From Fragum whitleyi (lineage: Eukaryota > Mollusca > Bivalvia > Cardiida > Cardiidae), in NCBI GenBank assembly GCA_948146395.1, contig OX411544.1, forward strand, positions 34,740,457-34,804,456: 64,000 bases of DNA, written 5' to 3'. Below the pieces are notes generated by a model. That model saw nothing but the letters and a program-made list of their open reading frames with translations, was not told the DNA's origin and did not search any database. Every line of letters begins with the position of its first letter. Position 1 is the stretch's first letter. Shown one piece after another: positions 46,421-58,197 of the stretch. The position numbers and the translations under genes were made by a program.

Positions 46421-49400
46421 ATGACGAAATACTTTTTTGTGGAATGGCATGTTTTTATGTTGGTGATTTGCTTTCTACCTGGTAAGACATTTTACCCATT
46501 TAGTGTGAATAATTATAAATATGTACATGAGACGCTAAGAAAAAAAGACAATAGTTTCAGAAGTGTGTAACTGGTCGACCCTAGACAGATTGTTTGGATG
46601 ATGCAAGCTAAGTAGGATTAAAACCTTTGGCACTTGGCTGAGATTCTTTATAAATAAATACCATTTTATCTCTCTATGTAGGAACCTTTGAAATTCGATC
46701 TTAGGGTTACCTCTTCTTTTATCAATTCATTTTTTCAAATATCATTTGACTGTTCATTTTACGTGACGAGTATATAAAAAGGTTCAATATTTCGTTCACC
46801 CTCAACCGGTTCTGACCTCCCCTATAATCTAAGCTATATCAGTATTAGGTCGCTTGATCCGACTTGATCAAATTGATCGGATTTGGGAGGGAACAAAGTC
46901 TTTACCAAACCTATACTCTCCACAACATATTTCTGTTGTACACAAAGAAAAGACTAAGATCAGCATGCATAGACATTCAGTCTGATCCTAGTCCACATTG
47001 TCTGTTTTTTACAAGATTATTGTTTGAACAAGGTGCCAAATTGTCACAAGATACGCCGTCACACAGCTTGGTATAACTTTGGGTTAAGAGTAGAACTTAA
47101 GTGATTTCGAATGAACATCTTTTGGACAATTTTTGTGTAGACAGACAGGTGAATAATTGTAGAAGGAGTATATTTTTATTATCATCAAACCTCATATACT
47201 ATTAGAGATAAGCTCTGGACAAGATTCAAGCATGAAGAACAATAAAGGGCAATAACTTAAAAATATGCCTGATATAGTTACGATCGTTTTGCACTGCACT
47301 TCCCCTTGATGCAATCCATATACCCTTGAAATTTCATGATCATAGCTCAAATACTCTTAGATATATGCTCCGGACAAGATTCAAGTGTGAAAAAAACTAT
47401 AAAGGGCAATAACTCAAATAAGAAGCCGAGTAGAGCTATTGTTCTTTTCCACTGCACTTCCCCTTGATGCGATCTATCTACCCATGGAGTTTCATAATCA
47501 TAGCTCCTATACTAATAAAGATATGCATCCGACAAGATCTAAGTATGAAAAACAACAAAGGACAATAACTAAAAAAAATAAGATAAGTAGAGTTATGTTT
47601 TTTTCCACTGCACTTTCCCTTGATGAGATCTATTTACTCATAAAATTTCATGATCATAGCTCCTTTACTTTTAGAGATATGCTCCGGACAATATCTTAGT
47701 GTGAACAAGAGCTGTCACTGTAAGATGACAATGCCCCCGACACCGCTTTGATTTAGAAGTTATGGCCAATGTTAAAGTTTTTGGACGGAATGACGGACGG
47801 ACGGACAGACGGACGGACGGACAGACGGACGGACAGACGGACGGACGGACAAGTCAAATTTATGATGCCTCCCTATCGGGGGCATAAAAACAACAAAAGG
47901 CAATAACTCTAAAAAAAAAAGCCAAGTAGAGTAATGGTTCTTTTGCACTGCACTCCCCCTTATCTACCCATGAAGTTTTATGATCATAGCTCTTATACTT
48001 TTAGAAATATGCTCCAGACAAGATCCAAGTAAGACAAAAAGGGCAATAACTGAAACTATAGGCCAGGTAGAGATATGGTTCTTGTGCACTGCACTCCGTA
48101 ATGAGGAGAAGAATATTGCAACTAATTTTCAAGAAAATCGGACATAAGGTAACAGAGTTATGCTCCGGACAAGGAAATGCATGCCGTCGGACGCCCGGAC
48201 GCAGGGCTGCACGGTTGATCCCATAATATGTCCCGTTTTCGACGGGCGTATAAAAACTCGATTTGGAATGGAAAAACTGCCGAGAAGATTCGCAAATAAT
48301 TTGATACAAACTTTAAATTCAGCAGGATATCGGTTAAGTCTTTTTGCTCTTTTAGGTATCTTTGCAGTCTGGTGTTATAAAACGCAATTAAGCGGCAGCA
48401 TCAAAGAACATTTCTGCATGGAATCGTGTGTCACCCAGATAATTCAATGTGAGTACTTTAAAATTGCACTACTTCTTGTATGGGGGTCATATACAATAAA
48501 TAAGATTTGATATGAGTTATCTTTCCTGTTGAAATCTCTAGTTACTGGAATTTCATTTGGTTTTTTGCTATGTTCACTGTATGGAAACTCCGTACGTCAA
48601 ATATTTTTGATGCACCAAAGCTGTTTTTTTTTTTTTGTAAAAGGTGTCATTTATATCAGCCCAAAACTGTTAAATTTGCATTTTCATAGAACATATTGAA
48701 TATCGTAAAGAAGACATTTGGTTGGAGAACAAAGAAGTTTAACTCCTTTTAAATGAAAAGGGCCGTTAGTCTATAATACTTGACTGAACATTGTGTTTTG
48801 GTGACGTTGAAAATCGAAGCTATAGACTTAGAAAAATTGGAGTTTGGGGCCTACCGGGGTAGTCACGTTGTGGGTGTCTGACAAACATACTGTTCTTCTA
48901 TGAGGTTGCATATTGGAATAATTCTGTTGACATTTAGTCACTTAATCGAGACAGTTATATATGTTTCTTTAATGGCAATCAGATTTGATGTTGAATAAAT
49001 AAGGACCCGACAATTTTCTTAACAACAGCACGATCTCTGCTACTCTAAGAATTTGAGAAATGAATTTTCTATGTACTCTTTCCGCATAGTCTGCCTTGGT
49101 AGAACCCCACACCTCGCAAGAAAATGTGAGGGTTGAACTTACAAAGGAGTCAATAAGAGAAAGTATTATGTCGATTGGTACATTTTCCTCCAGTCGATGA
49201 CACAAGTCTATTCATAGATCGCAGCGCTGTTTCGGCGAGGGAGATGTTTATAGTATAATAAAAGCAATTAAATTTCCATAGGCGGTCATTATGGACATTT
49301 TCATTAGATTTAAGAAAAAATAATTCGACATAAAACATTTCTATTTTTTCGTATTTTGTGTAAAAATCAAAAGCGAGCACAAAACCCGGAAGAAAATAAT

Positions 49401-50543
49401 GTGACCTGCTAGATTTATACAAAATTGCAGTTTTCATGCTTAAAAGTATTGATAAAATCACAAAATTGATTGAACTCTTCGAAGGAAATCGCTTGGTATC
49501 GGATATATGAACAGACACTAAAACAGAAACAGAATTGAGATTTGGATTTAACCAAGGAAAAATATCTTATTGTTATAATATCTTTAAAACAAAACTTTCG
49601 TTGTACCCTGTATTTACAAAAAAAAAAATGAAAATTCAGTTTTTGGATTACAAGTTATTGAAGATTATGAAATATGCCTTAGATAACTTTTTTTTTTATT
49701 TTTGACATGTTATGGGGGAATGTTGAATGTACTGAATACTGATTCGAGCAAAAATGTTTGCACAGCTTTTCAAGATTGAATTTTACAAAACATCTAACGC
49801 TAAGCCATTTTCAAAATCGATAGCGTGTAAGACTGATTAATCTTTTTGCCAAAATTCAAAAGGATTCACTAAGGCGTTCTTTCTCCTTCGAAATAAATAA
49901 TTCTTCATGAAATCCGACCTATTATCTCCGGAAATATTTGTGAAAACTGATTTTGGCGGGTTGACAAAAGTTCGGCCCTTAAATGATGTCACAACGTAAA
50001 CTTAACGTATTTCGACCCCTTTTTTATTGCCGCCACGTAAATGCCTACATTTCAAAGATAAATCGCAGACATTATTGTGAGATTTCAAGAAACTTGATAT
50101 TTCGACTTCATTGCTCCGACTGAAGCGCAAAAAATACTATCGAAAACGTTCAAATAGAAGGTTTTGATTAAAATAAACAACAACAACAACCCCCCCCCCC
50201 GCAAAAATAGACAAACAAATAACATTCTTCTTCAAATCGAATCAACAAGTTTGCAAGTATTTTATATTTTAACGGCCATCATGGACGTCATCTCGTGCTT
50301 TAAAACGGCTGTGATGCCCTACATACCGAATGTTCCAATTAATGGGTCTTTTTAATATGATATACGTCGCGGTAGTGAAATAACACCGTTGAGTGTTCTT
50401 TCCTTGACACAACAATGACAAACACTTCCATTTTCTTTTCAGATAAAACATTTCGAGGGTGTAGTTATGGGTACCATAGAGACGGTTGTTATGAGGATGG
50501 GAATATCTTCGAGTGCTTTTGTAATGAACATTTGTGTAATTAA
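46421..50543 (+). CDS. Secreted three-finger (Ly6/uPAR-like) protein, gene C
   Basis: Exons 46421-46481, 48356-48448 and 50443-50543 (stop TAA). Introns are phase 1 with GTAAGA and GTGAGT donors, and acceptors ttttag and ttttcag. Exon 1 is a 20-codon signal peptide (core HVFMLVICFLP). Exon 2 has WCYKTQLSG, then FCMESCVTQIIQ; the segment between them is where it differs most from gene B. Exon 3 has GCSYGYHRDGC and ends CFCNEHLCN at the stop. The product is 84 residues with eight mature cysteines and no GPI tail. An AATAAA polyadenylation signal lies 41 bases past the stop. Intron 1 contains a tandem-repeat block. Three decayed copies of exon 3 follow downstream. Confidence 0.86.
47175..48170 (+). 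repeat. Tandem block of about 140 bp units with GACG microsatellite
   Basis: The unit theme aaagggcaataactcaa, gcactgcacttccccttgat, gaaatttcatgatcatagct and agatatgctccggacaag repeats about six times. A (gacg)n/(gaca)n stretch lies at 47787-47850. It occupies most of intron 1 of gene C. Confidence 0.8.
48990..49420 (-). pseudogene. LINE reverse-transcriptase C-terminal fragment
   Basis: Minus-strand translation gives SLIDSFVSSTLTFSCEVWG followed by ERVHRKFISQILRV, the familiar region after the palm domain of non-LTR retrotransposon reverse transcriptases. Upstream of it, in another frame, NCFYYTINISLAETALRSMN looks like the preceding segment, so there is a frameshift near 49200. No endonuclease or YADD motif was found. 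It is a degraded fragment inside intron 2 of gene C. Confidence 0.6.
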
Positions 50544-50583
50544 TGGATCGCCGGCCACGCCCATTGGCTTCCGTAACAGCGCA

Positions 50584-50589
50584 AATAAA
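50584..50589 (+). terminator. Polyadenylation signal AATAAA of gene C
   Basis: AATAAA starts 41 bases after the gene C stop codon, a usual distance for the 3' end of a small gene. The flanking sequence is conserved in the decayed exon copies downstream, so it was duplicated with the exon. Confidence 0.5.
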
Positions 50590-50614
50590 TTAAAAACGAT
50601 ATTTATGTTCAAAA

Positions 50615-51126
50615 TTAATAGTTTTGGACATAGGTGCAGTTATTGGTACAGTTAACAACATCGTGAAATTGGCACTCATCTCGATCAAGCCAATCCTAAT
50701 CACTCGCTCGGCCCTCCATGCAATCATTCCAAACAGTCACTCAAATCATTCAAAAACGGTCCAAACCAACTGAAAAAGATAGAACCAACAACGTCATACA
50801 AGATAAATAAAGCTAGATTTAACTGACATTATTCAAATTGTAAGCGTCTGGAAGGTTCTTGAAGAAATATGAAGCTCATTTTATTAAAGGGAGGTAATAA
50901 ATATCGCTAATTTTGTTCATCCTGAACAAAGTTTGCGATATTGGATTACCTCCCATTTAATTCACTCAAAACTTGCCCTACACACTCATTCAATTTCATT
51001 GCAAAATTATTCAAAACTCTCTCATCTTGTCATTTTCAAGATTTTGTTAACTGTAATATAAAGACGGTCGTCGCGAGGATGGGATATCTTGGTGTGTTCT
51101 TGCGATGAAAATTTTATGTAATTGAT
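50615..51126 (+). pseudogene. Decayed exon 3 copy P1, split by a MITE
   Basis: The left part (about 50615-50648) matches the gene C exon 3 segment for GCSYG at 14 of 17 bases. The right part (51054-51126) matches the rest of the exon through the stop region, and similarity continues into the 3' flank (cgccggtcacgcccatt). One base is missing at ggg-atatctt, and other changes break the frame. A TA MITE (50647-51055) sits exactly between the parts. There is no matching exon 1 or 2, so only the terminal exon was duplicated. Confidence 0.8.
50647..51055 (-). mobile_element. TA MITE copy 16
   Basis: Full-length reversed copy, inserted at a TA inside the decayed exon copy P1. Confidence 0.88.
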
Positions 51127-51227
51127 GGTTCGCCGGTCACGCCCATTTTCTCCATCACGAAACGCCCCAAATATTTTCATCATTTTTGTTCGAAATAAAT
51201 TATTTCAGATAAGAAACAAAAGACATT

Positions 51228-51400
51228 TCTTTGCATATAGCATATCGAAGGTCTAGTTTTGAGTACCATAAAAACAATAGTCGCGAATACGGGAGTATTC
51301 GTGTTTTTGCAATGGTCTTTTGTGGATTGAATTAATCGCTGGCCCCGTCCATGGACTTCCGTCACACCACATCCCTCACAAGTTTTAAATAAACTTCTTA
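51228..51400 (+). pseudogene. Decayed exon 3 copy P2
   Basis: The stretch starting gcatatcgaaggtctag and running through gagtaccata aligns with exon 3 of gene C. Traces of the CFCN coding segment (tgtttttgcaatgg) and of the 3' flank (cgctggccccgtccatgg) are present. In the original frame there are several stops. An upstream atttcag may be the old acceptor. Confidence 0.7.
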
Positions 51401-51463
51401 TATGTGATCCGAAACGCGAAAAGGGGCCATCTGGTAGTGCGTATAGTGTCGACCCTGATGATA

Positions 51464-51876
51464 ATACAGAAAGTAACATCGTGAAATTAACTGTCTCCGA
51501 TCAAACCCATTCTTAATTGTTCACTCAACGCTCCATTCATTCATTCAAAAGACTCACTTCAACTATTAAAAAAACGTTCCAAAATCACTATAATGATAAG
51601 ATTGCATTCAAAGTAAAAATCGGTAAATAAAATCCACGATTCCACTTACACAAGTGAATTATGGGTTCGAGAAAAAAACAGAAAGCTACTCATAGGACCT
51701 GGATGCATATTTTATTAAAGGGAGGTAATAAATATCGCTAATTTTGTTCATCCTGAACAAAATTAGCGATATAAGATTGCCTCCCATGAATTGCACTCAA
51801 AAGCTCGCTCCATACACTCATTCAATCTCATTCCGAAATCATTTATCTTGTCGATTTCACGATGTTCTTAACTGTA
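51464..51876 (-). mobile_element. TA MITE copy 17
   Basis: Reversed copy with a perfect-looking internal hairpin (tcgctaattttgttcatcct and its inverse). It is inserted into or beside a fragment of the CCCGTCACG element (51407-51460). Confidence 0.85.
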
Positions 51877-52454
51877 AATATACTGTTCACAAGAAGTAGG
51901 GGATAATCTGTTAATCCATTAGGTTATTGTGGTTGCAAAAAAATTAGGACAATCTTACTTATTCTTGGCCAACTAGCAGTTGTCTAATAGTAATATGGTA
52001 GTTATGGAATTACCTTTTTTTCTTAACATGTCCTGCGAATTCAGTGACGAAGAGAGTGGTATAGCGATTATTTTAACATGGCGTAGGTTGTAATGGAAAT
52101 TCTTATTTTAGTTGAGCATAACTCAGAAAAAAATTATTTGGTTTTTATCTCTATCATGTATTCGCATCACATTTTGTTGGAATAATGTGAGGTCTAATGA
52201 AAGCTCACCGTGAGTGAGTCAATGGTATGCTGGAAACCAGAAGAACATGAGTCCAGACTGATGTCAAACCCTGTATCACGATATCAAACAACCTGCTTCT
52301 TCGTTGATGATTCAAAATCGGGGCTCTGAAGATGTATGGATGCCCAAGCTGACCAGAATACCACAAATCAAACTTACAATATCCTCTACTTTTAGTGAAA
52401 AGTATATTAGAAATAAGTGGTTTTTGACATGAAACAAAAGACATCAATTAGCAG

Positions 52455-52541
52455 ATGAAGCATTTCGATGTATATTTTTGGGTACCATAAGGTCGGTTGT
52501 CATCGCGATGGGAATATCTTCGAGCGTTCTGTAATGCTTGA
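52455..52541 (+). pseudogene. Decayed exon 3 copy P3
   Basis: After gcag, the bases atgaagcatttcgatg and then gggtaccata and gatgggaatatcttcgag align with exon 3 of genes B and C. Deletions shift the frame in the GCSYG region and again before the CFC motif. The copy lies about 1.9 kb past the functional exon 3 of gene C. Confidence 0.72.
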
Positions 52542-52544
52542 CCC

Positions 52545-54765
52545 TGTGCTTGAAAGTACATCAAATCTAAACTGGCATAACATCCACCAATTGTACCAAC
52601 GGAGATTGAAATTTAACCACATATAAGAAAAACATCGGTTTATGTTTAACAAAAAGTGAAGCGTAACATCAAACTTTAAGACGCCGAAAAAATGACGATT
52701 TTCTTTTATATTTTAATTAAAAATGGTTCAATTGCAACCAATCTTTAAATTAAAAATATTATTTTTCTGTTTTTCTTAAATATGTAAATAGATATCAATT
52801 TGAGTTTTAATCGGAAAATTGATAAGCCGAAATTCGTGTGGAACGAAATCGTTTTAGGCGGTTATAAAACTGTTTTTTCCATTCTTAATACGCTAAAAAA
52901 TGCAGTTCCTTTATTCATACGATAATTTAAATGAAGCTAAGAAATATTATTTTTCTTTTAATAATCATATTAAAATTTCATGAAAAAGTATTTTCGAATA
53001 AAAGAGATATTGATATTAGTTCGTGTGGAACGATTTCTAAAGAAAAAACGCGCATTTTCTTACAACGACGTTATGTTTGATTCGTGGAATATAAAACCGA
53101 CGCGCCTTCAGACGAATACAGAGTAGATTAAATCCGCAGTTCAAGGGGAGAAATAGAAAAAGAAAGCGTAATATCATGAGAGAAGAATATCTGTGTGGAA
53201 GTGGCGATGCGAGTAGGGGAAGGGAAGAACTAGATATAAACAAGAGGGTCAATATTGCCCGAAATCGCTCATTTTAATTTCGGATAGCAAAAAAGAATGC
53301 TTGATACATTTTTCGCAAAGACTTGTATTCATGGACTGTAAGTCGTTGTTCTAAAGACCCAAGAATAGTGAGTTCGAAGCAATCTCAGCAAAATGTAATA
53401 ACTTTTTTCCAAACATTCAAAAAAAGAGGGGGGTGCATTATATTCCTTTTACAAAAACGCATTTATTAATGACATCACTTTATATGAACAAGCTGCTGTT
53501 GGTTCGAATTATTCATTGCAATGAAAATAGGGTGAATATTTCATAATGTCAGATTTACCTCTTCATTATAACACAAATAATGTTCAAAAGAAGTGTCTAG
53601 CCCAATACATTCTTCATATTAAGAGTGGAAATAAGCCTAACTCTACAAAAGGCTTGATCCAGTATTCGCATGTCTACACATCTATGCGAAGTTGAAAATC
53701 ATATGACATTTTGCATTCCTCGCGAGTGATAGGGGCGGGTTTTAATTCTTTAATGATGACTTTATATTCTGACATTGCTATAGCTGCAGAAAGAGTGAGC
53801 AATATAATGATTACTTGACTTTTTTCTGACAAACATAAGAAAAAAAACACTAGACGCTACACAATCGACTTTCGCTATTTTGACGTTTCATTTTAGTGCC
53901 GCATTACCGTGCGCGACGTCTATGCTAATTCATCTTTTATTACTAGCTTTATCAACGTTTAAGTATAATAATAATAATAATAATAAAATCTTTATTTCAT
54001 GAAGGTAGAACATTAAGACATATTTCAAATGAATAATATGAAAGTAGTCTTTTTTACAGTGTTGCCTTCAATATAAATGAAGTATGGTTCAAATGATAAT
54101 GATAAAATGATATAAACATGCTTGCAAAATTGAGAACAAGATCAGAATTAGAGAATCTTCGGACAGATACATTCCGTATGTTAAGCGTTTAGTTTATTTC
54201 TATCGGGACTTCAGAATTATTTTAAAAGCAAATGATTTTTAAATTGGCTTTTAAAACGCGATAAAGATATTGCATCTTTATCTTGTAAAAAAAATACATT
54301 ACCCTGCAAAAAAAAAAAAAAAAAAAAAAAAAGATTTATCATGCAATTTATTTCTTGAAGCATTTAGCAAATTCATGATCTAAACTAGAATAACTTTAAT
54401 CCTAATTTCTTTGATCTAAAGGTTTCATATAACTTTTAGCTCTTAAAAATGATTGCGTGATAAAAAGAATAACATGTTAGTGTCCAAAAGTAGCCAAAGC
54501 GGGTGGGAATAGTATTATTTTACCAACACTTGACCACAAAAACTTATTATACTTATTTTTTTTATCAAAGGTCCCGAACTAACCTCTTTTATGCAGAAAA
54601 TCTAGTCGGTCGAGATCGCGCAACTCAATTTTACACCTATAAACCCAGGTAAAATATTATGCTCTACTTAAATCACTAAATGCATTCTATCAGTCTATAG
54701 AAAACATTTTTCCCTGTCACTCACGATCTAATTCTTTTCAGAAATGCCAACAATTCAGTTCATAT
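52545..54765. other. Intergenic, nothing recognised apart from simple repeats
   Basis: (ata)n followed by aaaatctttatttcatgaa near 53967-54005 resembles the 3' end of a reversed LINE. A poly-A run lies at 54310-54332. No coding evidence. Confidence 0.45.
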
Positions 54766-54767
54766 TT

Positions 54768-54955
54768 ACTTATCAATTTCGAATCGGGAAGAAAACATTT
54801 CTGCAACGGCCATGTTTGTTTATAAGCTCTCGACCAATCAGATAGCCTGATTCTACAGTGTAGTTGTAACATGCTCTCTGATTGGTCGAGAGCTTATAAA
54901 CAAACATGGCCGTTGCAGAAATGTTTTCTTCCCGATTCAAAATTGATAAGTAACT
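54768..54955. repeat. Long hairpin, about 78 bp arms
   Basis: tcgggaagaaaacatttctg..aagctctcgaccaatcagat mirrors the later ctgattggtcgagagctt..cagaaatgttttcttcccga almost perfectly around a 25 bp loop. Confidence 0.92.
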
Positions 54956-55201
54956 TACTCCAGTGATCAGCCATGTGTTCAAAGTCAAAACGTTTCAAAA
55001 TGGTACATGTACCGTTCACTCGCGTGTAAAGCGTATTATCATTGTCTAAATGTTTGCAAACGTTTTTGCAACCTGCATGCAGATACAAAAAGCAGAATGT
55101 AACTTGTTGCTCAACTGTTTTTTTCTTCTAAGCGATCAAACTTAATCCACCATTAAAAACCCGGACGATTTAGATGACAGCGGTCAAAGACATCATCCAC
55201 T

Positions 55202-55548
55202 TACAGTTAGCAATATTATGAAATTGACACGTTGATTGATTATGGAATGCTTCTGGGATAAATTTGAATGAGTGTGTGAAGCGGGTTTTGAATGAAACAT
55301 AGGGGGGAATAATACAATATCTGTAATTTCATTCAATGTATCGATATTTTTTACATTCTTTTAAAAAAATATACGGTCTTTCCTTTTTTCTGTATCTTCA
55401 CGGACAATTTAGATTCCATACTAGCAAAAAAATGTAAGACGTATCTCAAATGGTTTCGGAGCGTTTTTGAGTGATTTGAGTGAGTGTTTTTATTGAATTG
55501 AGCGCTGAGTGAGCAATTTAGAATGGTATCGATAGAGTTAAATGTCAG
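55202..55548 (+). mobile_element. TA MITE copy 18, ended by a TTAA element
   Basis: tacagttagcaatattatga to gatagagttaaatgtcag, where the 975 bp TTAA foldback begins. The final TIR is not found beyond it. Confidence 0.75.
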
Positions 55549-56523
55549 TTAAGGTTCATGTAAAGTGTTTGAGACCCAATTTTAAGCGCATTCATTTGCC
55601 AAGAAAAAGCAGTATGTCCAGAAATATTATATATCAAAATAAAGCTATTCATGAGCACAAGTAGTTGAAAAACATAAGACTGTTATAACTATAGCGGTAT
55701 AGCCAAACATTGTGGAAAAGGGTCATTTTGTACAGAACAAGCAACTGCATGGCTGTTGGATAAAATTGGCTCATATTTTAACAAAGTCTAGCCTAAAGTA
55801 CCATCGAGGTAGTGCTACAACCATTGGTATAAAACTCAGCCCCAAAACGTAGTTATGCAAGCAATTTATTTTGACTTATTTTATAAACACATATGTCATA
55901 TATGTAATTCTAATTTTTTAAACGTGTAGATCTTTTTAGGGTATGGTGTGTTATCACAACATAAATAGACATTAATTGTTTATATACCTGTAAGGTTGTT
56001 TAGCAATATATCAATGTCTATTTCACAGAATGATAAATATATAGTGATATTGTAGATCATTGAATTAAAAAAAAACTATAATTTGAAATAAATCGCAGAA
56101 AATATTTCACAATATTATGGTATGATGTTGCATCATACCTTACATCTATTTTGAAAACAGACCAAACCGGTTTGACATGTATGTTGACAAAATAAATGGA
56201 AATTGATTGTTTCAAAAGAGCCTTTTGAGACCGAGTTTTATATCTGAGGTTGTAGCACTACCTGGATGGTACTTCAGACTGTACTTTGTTAAAATACGGG
56301 GCAATTTTATGCAACCGTCATGCAGTTGCTTGTTCTGTACAAAATGACCCTTTTCCACAATGTTTTGGCTATACCGCTATAGCTATGGCGGTATTATGTT
56401 TCTCAACTGCTTGTGGTCAAAAATAGCTTTATTTTGATATACAATATACCTGGACATACTGCTTTTTCGTGGCTAATGAAGTGCCCTAAATATTGGGTCT
56501 TAAACACTTTACATGAACCTTAA
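55549..56523. mobile_element. TTAA foldback element, copy 1 (975 bp)
   Basis: TTAAGGTTCATGTAAAGTGT at the left and the inverse (acactttacatgaaccttaa) at the right. The arms of about 300 bp are long inverted repeats (aaagggtcattttgtacaga with its inverse, gtagtgctacaacc with ggttgtagcactacc). The core of about 370 bp has no frame. The TTAA target suits a piggyBac-type transposase in trans. Confidence 0.9.
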
Positions 56524-56696
56524 ACGTTGGGTCTAACTATATTATTAATGGTGTACGTCCACGATCTGTATGTATAAATAAGGTGTATTGAATATTATCG
56601 TAAATACCTTTGTGCATACGATAAACAACACCGTGTAATTGGTAGACCGCAGAAGCGGCCTACCAGTAGGCATGCGTTATGGGGAAATAGGGTTGA

Positions 56697-56970
56697 TTTA
56701 TTGATTTAATTGGGTTTAACCCCGCTCTTAACATTATTTCAGTCATAAAGCGGCGGCTGGAGCACTTAACAATGGATTCCTGGTATTTCTCACACAAGTA
56801 CTACAATGTGATCCTTTCCTAGACCTCAGCTGCTATCCCACATAAGTCTACGATTATCAACCCATTGGTGGTAGACAAAAACTTAGAAAGGATTAGTGCC
56901 GTCGTCGGGGATCGCACCTGGAACCTCTAGATTGACAGTCCGACGCGCTACCAACTTGTCCAATGTTTTT
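56697..56970 (-). mobile_element. SINE A
   Basis: ctcttaacattatttcagtc, ggctggagcacttaacaatg, and ggggatcgcacctggaacct on the plus strand are the reverse of the family. Confidence 0.78.
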
Positions 56971-57217
56971 ATCCAAAAATAGAAAAAAAACCTTTTAATA
57001 CAGCCTGGTTGAAACACACTATTTAAAAAGAATGTTTTGAAATGATAATTATTGAGCAATGAAACCAGGATTTTCCCCTTTGAATTTGATTCTTGCAAAT
57101 ATTGCACATTTCATTAAAATGACTGACCTCTTCAAACCTGTTTGATCCAGTTTTTACTATCTGCAATTTTTACATTAAAGCGATTCTCGCAAGAGACACA
57201 TCTTTGGTTACACTCCT

Positions 57218-57470
57218 GGGCCCCGTTTTACTAAACATCTTACGATCATTTTTTGCGTAAGTCAAAAATTTAAGTTGCCTCTAAATTAGTAACGAAATAT
57301 GGAATTCTGTCATGAAACATCTCATTGGAATCGTCTTCGAAAGACGATTCCGATGAGATATTGCAAGGCAGATTCTAACAATGAATGAAAACAACAGGTC
57401 CGATTTGTGATTTTGACTTACGATTAATTTTGTCGTTAGAAGTTTAATAAAACGGGCCCCTGAGTTTTGG
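57218..57470. mobile_element. TIR element with GGGCCCCGTTTTA ends
   Basis: gggccccgttttactaaaca and the inverse, tttaataaaacgggcccc. A central palindrome is ggaatcgtcttcgaaagacg..attcc. About 250 bp. Confidence 0.75.
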
Positions 57471-58197
57471 CCTAGTTACACTTATAAGAGATGGGATAAA
57501 GCGTTCCTGTAAGATCTTGCAACAGCCTGCAGAGCTTATCACTGCATGTCGAACATACCTAACATATATCTCTGCTTTCTTTATAATACTGTATCATTAT
57601 ACGTATTGTTGTAGTTCTTGCTTTTCGATGTCTATTTTAATGTGATACTGAAGGATAAACATGTTAAACGAAAGTGAACCTCTCTCATGAATGAAATTGG
57701 TCTGAAATTTATCCATGTGGCATAAGTGCACATGTTCGGGTCTCGCAACCATGCGATTTTCATATATATATAATCATCTGTCTGTAAATCAAATAAAAAA
57801 AATAATTCATTCCCATTTGTTTACGTTTCAGTTGAGTTAAAGCAAAATCATGAAATAAGAATGCCATGTTTTAAAAGCCTTAAATTATACATGTATATGG
57901 CCTGGTACATCAAATAATAGTCTGTACGCGTCCGATTTCTGTTAAGAGGAATCATCTCCGGATCCTTGCTAATGAAAATAACGCTAACACTGTCTTCTTG
58001 CAACACCCATAAGTTATCTTTGCAAGTGTTGTTTAGAAATAAACAAGTAAGCCTTAGTTTCAAACTTTTTTCTACTTTCTCTTTCTTTGGTTTTTATCGC
58101 ACATTTGTACAGATATAATAGAGCTTTAAGTGAATACATGTATATTATTCTAAAAGAGGCAATTACTGTACATTCTGTCTGTGTTGCCTATTTTGCT

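Noticed and set aside
47439..47699. 86-residue frame with repeated MFFSTALPLD
   Set aside because: The repetition is that of the noncoding 140 bp tandem block.
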